A DNA stretch of 60,340 nt from JABDLF01 sp041609715 (GTDB lineage: Bacteria > Pseudomonadota > Gammaproteobacteria > Steroidobacterales > JABDLF01): contig JBFIQI010000002.1 in NCBI GenBank assembly GCA_041609715.1, forward strand, positions 1 through 60,340. The letters are read 5' to 3'. The position numbers were made by a program, and so were the translations under genes. Shown here in pieces: positions 32,199-41,364 of this stretch (its first letter is position 1; every line of letters starts with the position of its first letter). Below the pieces are notes generated by a model that did no database searches, was not told the DNA's origin, and saw only the letters and a program-made list of their open reading frames with translations.

Positions 32199-33916
32199 CC
32201 GAGAGCGTCAATCCAGGGTTCAAGCGTCGGCAATTCAGGTTCTAAAGCCTGCCGATAGCGGCGCCAGCGATAGCGCGCGCTGCGATACAGCGGCTGGCTG
32301 ACCTGCTCGTAACTTGGAGTATTGATCCGCTCCTGGGGTTCGCGCCGCCGGTGAAATTCGCGCATCGATTCATGCCACTCGAGCCCAATAAATTGCAGCA
32401 TGCTGCTGGCTTCTTGCTGCAGATCATCCACGAGATCCTCGTAACGCACCGTTTGGACTGCCAAGGGCAGCAATTCTCGGTAGCGGTGCCACAATGCCAG
32501 CACCGCGGAATAAAATCGGGTCGTTGATGCCAGATCGGTAAAATTGGCCATGGCGTCGTTAAACTGGAAATTCTGCATCAGGCAGCTCAGACAGGCGTCT
32601 GCAGGATGACGTAGCGCAAAGATAAACCTGGCGCCGGGAAACACCCGCTGGATCAGCCCGGCATTGACAAGGTTGAGAGGCAATTTGTCCACCAGAACCT
32701 GACCGGCCGCCAGGCTCGTCTGCTGACCCGCCAACTCGAAGTAGCGGTCTCGCAGGCCATCGAGTTCAGAGGCGCCCAGCTGCGCCAGCACCTGCGGGAA
32801 AGCACCCTGGGCTGCGAGTTCATGTTCCAGCACCGCGATCACACCACGCTCCTCCATCAGCCGAACCTGGGGATGACATACCAGCAGGCGCTGCAGCAGC
32901 GTGGTTCCCGAACGCGGAAACCCAACCAGAAAAACCGGCTGGTGGTCGAGCGCGGATTGTGGTTTCCCGGGCCAGTCGCGCACCAGCTCCGAAGTGAAGG
33001 TCTCCAGCAGCCGAGTCACCTTCCCGGCGTATTGATTGGGCCCCGGATGCCGGGCCTGCCAGCTTTGACGCCACAGCTTATTGGCTTGTGCTGCGGCTGC
33101 TATGGCGTCTGCTGGCCGGTCGAGCTGGTCAAGAATTTTGGCGCGCTCGTAGGCAAGCGCCATGCGATCCCCAGGCAGCCAGGCCAGGCCAGGCCGATGC
33201 CGCGTAAGGTCAAGTGCCTGTTCCAGCTGTCCCTGCCGTCGGTAGCAGCGACTGGCCACCAGCGCAAGCCGGGGTTCGTCAGGCCACCGGCCGAGCGCCG
33301 TCAGGGCCAACCCTGCAGCAGCCTCGATCTGATTGAGTTCCTCATACCATTGCGCCAGCATGCCGACGGCCTCGGGGCTGTCTGGCGCCAATTGCAGCGT
33401 TTGCTCAAGTTCCCGGGTAACCTCGGCAGGCGGCGCATAGGCTTGCAGACAGAGGGCCAGGTTCAGTCGCACGCCAATATGTCCCGGCTGCTGTTGCAAG
33501 ATTTCCCGGTACAGCGCGCCCGCTTCCCGCGGCGAGCCCGCGTTCATCAGGGTGTCGGCCAGGGTTATTTTGAAGTCCAGCCGCTCCGGCTCCAGCAGCA
33601 CGGCTTCACGCAGCCTGTTGACGGCCGTAGCGAAGTCGTTTCGGGCCGCCAGCAATGTCCCCAGGGTCGCCAGCAGGTGAGCCTGCTGCGGCTGCGCCTG
33701 CAATGCGGTCTCCACCAGGTCCAGGCCCGCTTGTTGCTGGCCGGCATAGAAACGCGCGCTCCCCAGCAAGCCGAGGGCGAGGGCGTTCTGCGGGTCGTCG
33801 TGCAGCACGCGTTCACAGGCCCTGGCGGCGCGTCGAAAGCGTCCCGCCTCCAGATAGCGCGCGGCTTTTTCAAGTCGCCTGGCGGTCAGTGCGGCCTGGG
33901 TCCCCACAGCAGACAT
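32180..33916 (-). CDS. TPR-repeat sulfotransferase
   Basis: 578 aa. Residues about 10-290 are TPR-like helix pairs (AARYLEAGRFRRAARACERV, LHDDPQNALALGLLGSARFY). The second half is a sulfotransferase domain with the PAPS 5'-phosphosulfate loop FLVGFPRSGTTLLQRLL and the 3'-phosphate region FIFALRHPADACLSCLMQNF. This TPR-sulfotransferase fusion is common in gammaproteobacteria, but the acceptor is unknown; family members may modify proteins or glycans. No PAPS synthesis genes adjoin it. It lies 13 nt downstream of tspO. Confidence 0.88.
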   Translation of the reverse strand: MSAVGTQAALTARRLEKAARYLEAGRFRRAARACERVLHDDPQNALALGLLGSARFYAGQQQAGLDLVETALQAQPQQAHLLATLGTLLAARNDFATAVNRLREAVLLEPERLDFKITLADTLMNAGSPREAGALYREILQQQPGHIGVRLNLALCLQAYAPPAEVTRELEQTLQLAPDSPEAVGMLAQWYEELNQIEAAAGLALTALGRWPDEPRLALVASRCYRRQGQLEQALDLTRHRPGLAWLPGDRMALAYERAKILDQLDRPADAIAAAAQANKLWRQSWQARHPGPNQYAGKVTRLLETFTSELVRDWPGKPQSALDHQPVFLVGFPRSGTTLLQRLLVCHPQVRLMEERGVIAVLEHELAAQGAFPQVLAQLGASELDGLRDRYFELAGQQTSLAAGQVLVDKLPLNLVNAGLIQRVFPGARFIFALRHPADACLSCLMQNFQFNDAMANFTDLASTTRFYSAVLALWHRYRELLPLAVQTVRYEDLVDDLQQEASSMLQFIGLEWHESMREFHRRREPQERINTPSYEQVSQPLYRSARYRWRRYRQALEPELPTLEPWIDALGYSLAN

Positions 33917-33929
33917 CAGACAGGCGCCT

Positions 33930-34409
33930 TCAGGGCTGCAATGCGATCAGCGACGCATTCAGCACCAGGGCAAAACTGATCCAGGCGAGGTAGGGCAGCA
34001 GAAGCGCGCCGGCCAGCCTGCTGGTGCGCCAAAAGCGCACTATGGTGAGCAGCAGGACGATCCACAGCAGGGCGATGTCCAGCAGGGCGAGATCCATACG
34101 CCGCAAGCCGAAAAACAGCGGCGTCCACAGGCCGTTCAGCGCCAGTTGCAAAATGAACAGGCTGAGTGCAATGCGATGCTCGCGCCAGCTGCCGTCGCAC
34201 CAGATCCGCCATGCAGCCACGGCCATGAGCAGATACAGTACGGGCCAGACTACTCCAAACAGCCAGTCCGGCGGGTTAAAACCCGGCTTGACCAGACCGC
34301 GATACCATTCGCCCGGCGGGAATGCGACGCCGATGGCGGCGACGGCAAAGCACATCACCATGAAGACCGCGAGACCGGCCAGGGCGCGTTTTCTGGAGTC
34401 GAATCTCAT
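33930..34409 (-). CDS. tspO: TspO/MBR family tryptophan-rich sensory protein
   Basis: 159 aa with five predicted transmembrane helices. Typical segments: FPPGEWYRGLVKPGFNPPDW, LFGVVWPVLYLLMAVAAWRI and LALNGLWTPLFFGLRRMDLA. TspO proteins bind porphyrins and act in stress or light/oxygen sensing in bacteria. ATGA overlap with the DUF255 gene upstream (4 nt). Partner and signal are not indicated by neighbours. Confidence 0.94.
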   Translation of the reverse strand: MRFDSRKRALAGLAVFMVMCFAVAAIGVAFPPGEWYRGLVKPGFNPPDWLFGVVWPVLYLLMAVAAWRIWCDGSWREHRIALSLFILQLALNGLWTPLFFGLRRMDLALLDIALLWIVLLLTIVRFWRTSRLAGALLLPYLAWISFALVLNASLIALQP

Positions 34410-36493
34410 GACGGTCGCGCCCCCTGGCCGGGTAATGGGGCGAGCGCCTGGTTAAGGGCCGCAAGCTCGGTAATGGGCGCGAGACAGGTCATGCCTCGAC
34501 AATAGTAAGCCACGGTCGAAGGCAGCGCGCGGCGCTCGGCCAGCATGCCCGGTAAACCGGTGGCATCGGCGGGGATGGCGAAGACTCTGCGTGCGGGAGA
34601 ATACAGGGCCTGGGAAGCCAGCCGCCAGCGCTCCAGTTCATCTCCCGTACCGCGAATGATGACCGTTTCCGCGGGCGCCAGGTGATCCTCAAGCGCATTG
34701 ATGAAGCTGCAGTGGCCCATTGGCATGCGCGACATATTGCCGGCGGCGGCCGCAAGGGCGCGCTCTGCGGCCTCGATGAAACGGGGCTCTCCCAGCAAGT
34801 GGCCGAGCCCGTCGAGGAAGCGGGCCGCAATTGCGTTGCCCGAGGGCGTGGCGTCATCCGTGAAAGGGCGTGGCCTGTGAATCAGTGCTTCGTGATCGTC
34901 GCTGGTAAAAAAGAAACCGCCGTTATCACGATCCTGGAAATGTTCCAGCAGCGCGTCGGCCAGCGCCATCGCGAATTCCAGATCTTCACTACGCCAGCGT
35001 GATTCCAGGAGACGCAGCAAGCCCTGGCCCAGGAAAGCATAGTCGTCAAGATAGGCTCCGAAGCGGGCACGGCCATTTCTCCAGCTGGCGAGCAGGCGAC
35101 CGGAATGCCAGCAGTGGGCACGCAAAAAATCTGCAGCACGGGTGGCGGCTTGAGCAAAAGCAGGTTCCTGCAGGGCAACGGCGGCAGATGCCAGGCCGTC
35201 AATGGCCAGTCCGTTCCAGGCGCTGAGTATTTTGTCGTCCAGGCCGGGCCGGACGCGTACCGCGCGAGCGGCGTACAAAGTTGCACGGGCTGATTCCAGC
35301 CGGGCGCGCACGGTCTCCTCGTCCAAACCGCTTGATTGCGCGATGCTTTCGACATCGGCAAACACGTGCAGATGCCAGCGGCCTTCAAAATTGGGCTTGC
35401 GGTCGAGGCCGAAGCGCTGCGCGAACAGCGCCAGGTCCTGTGCCGACAGTAAAGACTCGATCTCACCGCGGTCCCAAACGTAATAGCGGCCCTCGGTACC
35501 TTCCGAGTCGGCATCCAGCGACGCATAAAAGCCGCCCTCGGGAGCCTGCATCTCCTGGATCATCCACGCTGCGGTACGACGGGCCGTGGCCGAGAATAGG
35601 GCCTCGCCCGTTGCCTGTGCGGCCTGCGCATAAACGGCCAGCAGCTGTGCGTTGTCATAAAGCATCTTTTCGAAGTGCGGAATCATCCAGTAGTCATCAA
35701 CGGCATAACGGTAAAAGCCGCCGCCCAGCTGGTCATTGATGCCGGCTTCCGCCATGCGGCGCAGAGTCAAAGCCGCCATCAACAACGCTTGTGTGTCGGG
35801 TTTGTCATGCAGAGCGCTGGCGCGCCAGTGCCGCAGCAGACGCTCCAGGGCCGGAGCATTGGGGAAGCGCGGTGCTTTGCCGAATCCACCCCACTTTGCG
35901 TCAAAAGTCTCCTCCAGGTCCCGGCGTGCCGCCGAGGCAGCGCTCATATCCAGTTCACCAGTCGTGGGTTCATGACTTTCGAGTCGCTGAAACACTTCGT
36001 TGATGGCATCCGCCTGCTCACGGATTTCGCGCCCATGCTCCCGGTAGTAGCGGGCGACTCGCTCCAGGACTTCCCGGAAACCCGGCAGGCCATGGCGTGG
36101 CGCAGGCGGAAAGTAAGTGCCGCCAAAGAATGGCGTGTGCGTGTCCGGGGTCAGAAACATGGTCAACGGCCAACCCCCAGGTCTCTGCAGCAGCATCTGG
36201 TGGGCCAGCTGGTAAATCCGATCCAGGTCCGGCCGCTCTTCCCGGTCTACTTTGACGTTGACGAACAGGGTATTCATCAGCTGCGCTGTTGCCTCGTCTT
36301 CGAAAGACTCGTGCGCCATGACATGACACCAGTGACAGGCGGAATAGCCGATTGACAACAGGATGGGTTTATCCGCTTCGCGGGCCGCATCCAGGGCAGT
36401 ACCGTCCCAGGGCTGCCAGTGCACGGGGTTACCGGCATGTTGCTGCAGATAGGGACTGGTCTCGTCAGCCAGGCGGTTGCTTGAGCTGCTCAT
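34406..36493 (-). CDS. Thioredoxin-like DUF255/YyaL family protein (spermatogenesis-associated protein 20 homologue)
   Basis: 695 aa from the second ATG (MSSSSNRLADETSPYL); an ATG five codons earlier is possible. The N-terminal DUF255 thioredoxin-like domain has NRLADETSPYLQQHAGNPVH and a CHWC pair in YSACHWCHVMAHESFEDE. The remaining 500 residues form an alpha/alpha barrel like glycoside hydrolases and cellobiose epimerases (ALDADSEGTEGRYYVWDRGE, LSAWNGLAIDGLA). Family function is unsettled. Divergent from lgt across 135 nt. Confidence 0.9.
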   Translation of the reverse strand: MSSSSNRLADETSPYLQQHAGNPVHWQPWDGTALDAAREADKPILLSIGYSACHWCHVMAHESFEDEATAQLMNTLFVNVKVDREERPDLDRIYQLAHQMLLQRPGGWPLTMFLTPDTHTPFFGGTYFPPAPRHGLPGFREVLERVARYYREHGREIREQADAINEVFQRLESHEPTTGELDMSAASAARRDLEETFDAKWGGFGKAPRFPNAPALERLLRHWRASALHDKPDTQALLMAALTLRRMAEAGINDQLGGGFYRYAVDDYWMIPHFEKMLYDNAQLLAVYAQAAQATGEALFSATARRTAAWMIQEMQAPEGGFYASLDADSEGTEGRYYVWDRGEIESLLSAQDLALFAQRFGLDRKPNFEGRWHLHVFADVESIAQSSGLDEETVRARLESARATLYAARAVRVRPGLDDKILSAWNGLAIDGLASAAVALQEPAFAQAATRAADFLRAHCWHSGRLLASWRNGRARFGAYLDDYAFLGQGLLRLLESRWRSEDLEFAMALADALLEHFQDRDNGGFFFTSDDHEALIHRPRPFTDDATPSGNAIAARFLDGLGHLLGEPRFIEAAERALAAAAGNMSRMPMGHCSFINALEDHLAPAETVIIRGTGDELERWRLASQALYSPARRVFAIPADATGLPGMLAERRALPSTVAYYCRGMTCLAPITELAALNQALAPLPGQGARPS

Positions 36494-36628
36494 ACTTGTT
36501 CTTCGCATACCAGGGTGGGCAACACTATAGCGGATTGCATGGCTGTGGACTCGTGGCAGTGGCTTGCCGGAAAAACCCGGCGATCCGGCGCCCTGGAGCC
36601 CCGGGGGCGCATGCTAAACTACCGCGCC

Positions 36629-37420
36629 ATGCTGACCTACCCAAACATCGATCCGGTCGCCATATCGCTGGGCCCGCTCAAAATTCGCTGGTACGGGCTG
36701 ATGTATCTCATCGGTTTCCTGGCGGCCTGGGCGCTGCTGCGCAGGCGCGCCCGGGACGCGCGAACGGCATTCAGCGTCGCGCATGTGGAAGACATTATTT
36801 TTTACGGTGTGCTGGGCGTCATCGTGGGCGGACGCCTCGGTTCCATGCTGTTTTACAACTTCGACAATTTGCTGGCAGATCCTCTGAGCCTGCTACGGGT
36901 CTGGGAAGGCGGCATGTCGTTTCACGGGGGCCTGCTCGGGGTGCTGGTGGCGATGTATCTGTTTGCCAGGAAGCATGAGTTCGGCTTCTGGCAGGTGGTT
37001 GATTTTATTACCCCGGTCGTTCCAGTGGGCCTGGGTGCCGGGCGTATCGGCAACTTCATAAACGGAGAATTATGGGGCAAAGCCACTGATGTGCCCTGGG
37101 CGGTTGTAGTCAACGGTACGCCCCGTCATGCCAGTCAGCTTTACGAAGCATTGCTCGAAGGTCTGGTCATGTTTGTGGTGCTGTGGATTTACTCGTCGAG
37201 ACCACGCCCGGTTATGGCAGTCTCTGGTATGTTCGCGCTGCTCTACGGGGTGTTCCGGATAGCCGTGGAATTTGTCCGGTTGCCGGATGCCGACATTGGC
37301 TACCTGGCGCTGGGCTGGGTCACCATGGGCCAGCTGTTATCCCTGCCGCTGGTGCTGGTGGGTGTGGCGCTGCTTTATTTTGCTTACTCGAACAAGGCGG
37401 GCAATGAAACAATATCTTGA
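36629..37420 (+). CDS. lgt: Prolipoprotein diacylglyceryl transferase
   Basis: 263 aa from the ATG of MLTYPNIDPVAISLGPLK; the frame is open upstream but those 38 residues are not Lgt-like. Multi-spanning inner-membrane enzyme that puts diacylglycerol on lipobox cysteines. Signatures: IRWYGLMYLIGFLAAW, SFHGGLLGVLVAMYLFARK with the essential His, and GLGAGRIGNFINGELWGKAT. It would process RlpA and the repeat lipoprotein at 55 kb. Its end overlaps thyA by 17 nt. Confidence 0.96.
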   Translation: MLTYPNIDPVAISLGPLKIRWYGLMYLIGFLAAWALLRRRARDARTAFSVAHVEDIIFYGVLGVIVGGRLGSMLFYNFDNLLADPLSLLRVWEGGMSFHGGLLGVLVAMYLFARKHEFGFWQVVDFITPVVPVGLGAGRIGNFINGELWGKATDVPWAVVVNGTPRHASQLYEALLEGLVMFVVLWIYSSRPRPVMAVSGMFALLYGVFRIAVEFVRLPDADIGYLALGWVTMGQLLSLPLVLVGVALLYFAYSNKAGNETIS

Positions 37421-38198
37421 CCTGATGCGTGCCGTGCGCGAACAGGGCGTGCGCAAGGAAGACCGCACCGGCACCGGAACTCTCAGTCTGTTCGGCCACC
37501 AGATGCGCTTTGATTTGTCCGACGGATTTCCGTTGGTTACCACCAAGAAACTGCATATCAACTCCATCATTCACGAGTTGCTCTGGTTTCTGCACGGTGA
37601 AACGAATACCGCTTACCTGAGAGAGAACGGCGTCCGTATCTGGGACGAATGGGCAGATGAAAGTGGCGAGCTGGGGCCGATCTATGGTTACCAATGGCGG
37701 TTCTGGCCCGCGGCGGACGGGCGTCACATCGACCAGATCGGCAAGGTCATGGAGCAGCTCAAGCGCAATCCGGACTCGCGCCGTATCATTGTAAGTGCGT
37801 GGAATGTCGCGGATCTCGACAAAATGGCGCTGGCTCCCTGTCACACGCTGTTCCAGCTGTGGGTGGCAGACGGTCGCTTGTCCTGCCAGCTTTATCAGCG
37901 GAGTGCCGATATATTCCTCGGCTTGCCATTCAATATTGCGTCCTATTCCCTGCTGACCCATATGTTTGCGCAGCAGGCCGGCTTCGAGCCCGGCGACTTT
38001 ATCTGGACTGGCGGTGACTGCCATCTGTATGTGAATCATCTGGAGCAGGCAGACCTGCAGTTGAGTCGCGAGCCTCACCCATTGCCCACCCTGACTTTAA
38101 AACGCAAGCCGTCGACGATTTTCGACTACCGTTTCGAGGATTTCGAAATCAGCGGCTACGAGAGTCACCCCCATATCAAGGCGGCGGTGTCGGTCTGA
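37404..38198 (+). CDS. thyA: Thymidylate synthase
   Basis: 264 aa, identical in length to E. coli ThyA. Start ATG 37404 lies inside the lgt 3' end, a known lgt-thyA coupling. Active-site Cys146 is in MALAPCHTLFQLW; RTGTGTLSLFGHQMRFDLSD, SRRIIVSAWNV and YQRSADIFLGLPFNIASYSL are also present. It makes dTMP from dUMP with methylene-THF, yielding DHF for FolA, encoded 8 nt downstream. Confidence 0.98.
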   Translation: MKQYLDLMRAVREQGVRKEDRTGTGTLSLFGHQMRFDLSDGFPLVTTKKLHINSIIHELLWFLHGETNTAYLRENGVRIWDEWADESGELGPIYGYQWRFWPAADGRHIDQIGKVMEQLKRNPDSRRIIVSAWNVADLDKMALAPCHTLFQLWVADGRLSCQLYQRSADIFLGLPFNIASYSLLTHMFAQQAGFEPGDFIWTGGDCHLYVNHLEQADLQLSREPHPLPTLTLKRKPSTIFDYRFEDFEISGYESHPHIKAAVSV

Positions 38199-38206
38199 GC
38201 AAAGCC

Positions 38207-38719
38207 ATGCAGGAGCCGCGTGTCTGCCTGGTGGCCGCGATGGGTCGCAACCGAGTTATCGGCAGGGACGGCGATTTGCCCTGGCATCTGCCGGCCGATC
38301 TCAAAGCCTTCAAAGCCGTCACCCTGGGCAAGCCGGTAATCATGGGACGCAAGACCTTCGATTCCATCGGTCGACCCTTGCCGGGGCGAATGAATATCGT
38401 TATCAGCAAGAACAGCAGGCTAAAACTGCCGGGCGCCACGGTTTGCGCGGGACTGCCCGCAGCCCTGGCGGCGGCTGCCGACTATGGGGCCGAGGAGGCC
38501 ATGGTGATCGGTGGCGCGAGCATTTACGAACAGGCTCTGTCGTTCGCTGACGAGCTTGTCCTGACCATCGTACAGGCAGAGCCCGACGGCGATTGCTGGT
38601 TTCCCGCTTACCAGGCCACAGACTGGCAGATCACGCAGCGCGAGTTTCGCCCGCGCGATGACGCCAATGCTTACGACCTGGAATTCTTGAGACTTGAACG
38701 CTCAGGCAGAAGCGGCTGA
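38207..38719 (+). CDS. folA: Dihydrofolate reductase
   Basis: 170 aa. NADPH-dependent reduction of DHF to THF. Motifs: VAAMGRNRVIGRDGDLPWHL, DLKAFKAVTLGKPVIMGRKT, FDSIGRPLPGRMNIVIS and the late VIGGASIYEQAL. The catalytic acidic residue is the Asp in PADLK. It forms the lgt-thyA-folA unit. Its last 18 nt overlap the 3' end of the convergent kmo gene. Confidence 0.95.
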   Translation: MQEPRVCLVAAMGRNRVIGRDGDLPWHLPADLKAFKAVTLGKPVIMGRKTFDSIGRPLPGRMNIVISKNSRLKLPGATVCAGLPAALAAAADYGAEEAMVIGGASIYEQALSFADELVLTIVQAEPDGDCWFPAYQATDWQITQREFRPRDDANAYDLEFLRLERSGRSG

Positions 38720-40087
38720 AGCTTCCAGGCGCGGTAGTCGCTGCGCAGTCACCCGCACAGCGGCGTCGAGGTCGATGTCGGCAAGTTGGCTGGCGCCCTC
38801 GGTCAGCTCTTGCAGGAGCGCTGCCTGCATGGCGCCGCGCTGTTTGGCGACTGCGTAAGGGATGCGCCGGAACATCACCATGGAGTAACGCGGAACGAAG
38901 TGTTCCGGAATGCGTGCCTCGAGTTCCCAAGCCAGCGCTTTTTGCAGGTGAAAGCGGGGATCGTTGACCGTGTCGCGCATTTCCACGTAGTTTTCCAGGG
39001 CCATGTCGGCGATGGCATCGGCGTTGGGTTTTCGCGAGTCACTGAATCTTCCAAAAAGCTCTGCCGACAGCCGTCCATGTGTCTCCAGAAACTCGTCCAG
39101 CACCACGCAGTCCTCGAAGGCGCAATTCATGCCCTGGCCGTGAAACGGTACGATGGCATGGGCCGCATCGCCGATCAGCAGTACCTTGTCCTGGTAATGC
39201 CAGGGTGCGCAGCGGATGGTGCCGAGGACTCCGGTGGGGTTGTCAAAAAACTCCTGCTCCAGTGCGGGAATCAGCGCTAGCGTGTCGGGAAATTCGCGAC
39301 TGAAAAAGGCCCGCACGTCTTGTGGAGAAGCCAGCTGAGAGAAGCCCGGATCGCCATCCTGCGCCATGAACAGAGTCACCGTAAAACTGGCATCCGGATT
39401 GGGCAGGGCAATGAGCATGAAGCCGCCACGCGGCCATATGTGCAGGGCATTGGGATCGATCCGAAACTCACCGTCGTCTCCTGGCGGTATGGTGAGTTCT
39501 TTGTAGGCATGACTCAGTAGTTCTTCACTGGCTTCTATGTGTTTGCCATCAGCCAGTGCCCTGCGCACTACGGAACCCGCGCCATCGGCAGCGATCAGCG
39601 GTGCCGCTTGCAGGATCTGGGCACCGTCCAGCATGGGCGTCTCTACGCGGACTTGCCCGGCCTCGATGCTGATGTCGGTAATCTGGTGATTGAACAATAC
39701 CTCCACCGAGCCGGTCGCTTCAGCCGCATTCAACAGGCTGGCGGTCAGACCGGAGCGTGAAACCGAGTAAATGACTTCTTCGGGATTGCGACTGTATGGT
39801 TGCAGCTGCAGCTGGCCCTCGCGATCATGCAGCATGCGACCACGCATGGGGATCAGAAGTTTTTCGACTGCCTCGAAAACCTGGGCCCGCTTGAGGGCAT
39901 TGATGCCACGCTCGGCCAGTGCCAGATTGATGGATCGCCCGGCTGGCGCCGTGTGCCTGCGCAGATCAGGATTGCGCTCTATGACCCGAACCTGGTGTCC
40001 GCGGCGGGCGAGAAAAACCGCCAGCAAAGTTCCTGCCAGGCCGGCGCCGGCGATTACGGGTGCTGCCGGGCGAGACGGGTTGGTCAT
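38702..40087 (-). CDS. kmo: Kynurenine 3-monooxygenase
   Basis: 461 aa FAD enzyme converting kynurenine to 3-hydroxykynurenine. Motifs: VIAGAGLAGTLLAVFLARRG, the family-specific RRHTAPAGRSINLALAERGI, PLIAADGAGSVVRRAL and IGDAAHAIVPFHGQGMNCAF, followed by EDCVVLDEFLE. A hydrophobic C-terminal segment seen in eukaryotic KMO is absent. Last gene of the kynurenine operon; overlaps kynU by 4 nt. Confidence 0.95.
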   Translation of the reverse strand: MTNPSRPAAPVIAGAGLAGTLLAVFLARRGHQVRVIERNPDLRRHTAPAGRSINLALAERGINALKRAQVFEAVEKLLIPMRGRMLHDREGQLQLQPYSRNPEEVIYSVSRSGLTASLLNAAEATGSVEVLFNHQITDISIEAGQVRVETPMLDGAQILQAAPLIAADGAGSVVRRALADGKHIEASEELLSHAYKELTIPPGDDGEFRIDPNALHIWPRGGFMLIALPNPDASFTVTLFMAQDGDPGFSQLASPQDVRAFFSREFPDTLALIPALEQEFFDNPTGVLGTIRCAPWHYQDKVLLIGDAAHAIVPFHGQGMNCAFEDCVVLDEFLETHGRLSAELFGRFSDSRKPNADAIADMALENYVEMRDTVNDPRFHLQKALAWELEARIPEHFVPRYSMVMFRRIPYAVAKQRGAMQAALLQELTEGASQLADIDLDAAVRVTAQRLPRLEASAASA

Positions 40088-41364
40088 GATTTCACCAGGC
40101 TTTGCAGGATCCTGACGAAATAAAAAACATCCTGAAAGCTGTTGTACAGGGGCACCGGCGCAGCCCTGATGACGTCGGGCTCACGCCAGTCCACGAACAC
40201 GCCCATCTCCGGCAGGCTTTCAAACAGGGCCCGTCCATGCTCGGCGCCGGAGCGCAGACGCAGGGATAGCTGGCAGCCGCGCCGTTCGACATCCGCAGGC
40301 GTAATGATCTCAAAGATATCGTCGAGCTCGGTCATCACCAGGAATTCGAGGTAACCGGTCAGGCGTCGCGACTTGGTGACCAGTTCCACCATGCGCGCCC
40401 GCCGGAATATATCGAGGGAAGCAATCAGTGGCGCCAATGCCAGGATCGGCGGGTTGGAGAGCTGCCAACCTTCGACCCCCGCAATGGGTTTGAATTCGGG
40501 CCCCATCTGAAAGCGCGTGGCTTTTTCATGGCCCCACCAGCCAGCAAATCTCGGCAGTGAAGGATCGCCGCCATGACGCTCGTGCACAAAGCATCCGGCG
40601 ACAGCTCCGGGACCCGAATTCAGGTACTTGTAGCTGCACCACACGGCAAAATCCACATCCCAGTCATGCAGTTTGAGCAGCGTGTTGCCGGCGGCATGGG
40701 CCAGGTCGAAGCCCACAGTGCAACCCTTGCGATGGGCCAGGTCGGTAATTGCCGCCATGTCGAACAGTTGACCGCTGTAATACTGGACACCAGGCAACAT
40801 GACCAGCGCTATGTCCTCGCCCTGTTCCTCCAGCAGGGTCAGAATATCCGCCTCGCGAATCTGGGTCTCTCCATCCCGGGGTGCAATTTCGATGAGCGCG
40901 TCACGGACCTTGAGGCCGTGGAACTCGAGCTGTGAAACAACCGCGTACCGGTCCGATGGGAATGCCGGCTTTTCGATCAGTATCTTGCAGCGTTCCTTTC
41001 GCGGCCGATAAAAACTGACCATCATCAGGTGCAAGTTGACGGTGAGAGAATTCATCGCCACCACTTCGCCGGGTCGCGCGCCCACCAGTCCTGCCAGATC
41101 GGCGCTCAGGTTTTCGTGATACGGCATCCACGGTCGGCGGGCTTTCCAATGACCTTCGACGCCGAGGCGCGCCCAGTCTTGCAGCTCCTCCTGCACCAGT
41201 TGAGCCGCTCGCCTGGGCTGCAGGCCCAGGGAATTGCCGCACAGGTACAGCACCCTTTCGGCACCTGGCGGTGGTTCCGGGAAACTGAATTCCTCGCGAA
41301 AGCGTGCACAAGGGTCGTGCCTGTCCTGCCCCAGCGCGAAATCAATACCCGCCGCGTAACTCAT
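40084..41364 (-). CDS. kynU: Kynureninase
   Basis: 426 aa PLP enzyme that splits (3-hydroxy)kynurenine into (3-hydroxy)anthranilate and alanine. PLP Lys lies in AVWCSYKYLNSGPGAVAGCF; LYLCGNSLGLQPRRAAQLVQ and FDLAHAAGNTLLKLHDW are typical. Overlaps of 4 nt with genes on both sides mark it as a core operon member. Confidence 0.95.
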   Translation of the reverse strand: MSYAAGIDFALGQDRHDPCARFREEFSFPEPPPGAERVLYLCGNSLGLQPRRAAQLVQEELQDWARLGVEGHWKARRPWMPYHENLSADLAGLVGARPGEVVAMNSLTVNLHLMMVSFYRPRKERCKILIEKPAFPSDRYAVVSQLEFHGLKVRDALIEIAPRDGETQIREADILTLLEEQGEDIALVMLPGVQYYSGQLFDMAAITDLAHRKGCTVGFDLAHAAGNTLLKLHDWDVDFAVWCSYKYLNSGPGAVAGCFVHERHGGDPSLPRFAGWWGHEKATRFQMGPEFKPIAGVEGWQLSNPPILALAPLIASLDIFRRARMVELVTKSRRLTGYLEFLVMTELDDIFEIITPADVERRGCQLSLRLRSGAEHGRALFESLPEMGVFVDWREPDVIRAAPVPLYNSFQDVFYFVRILQSLVKS

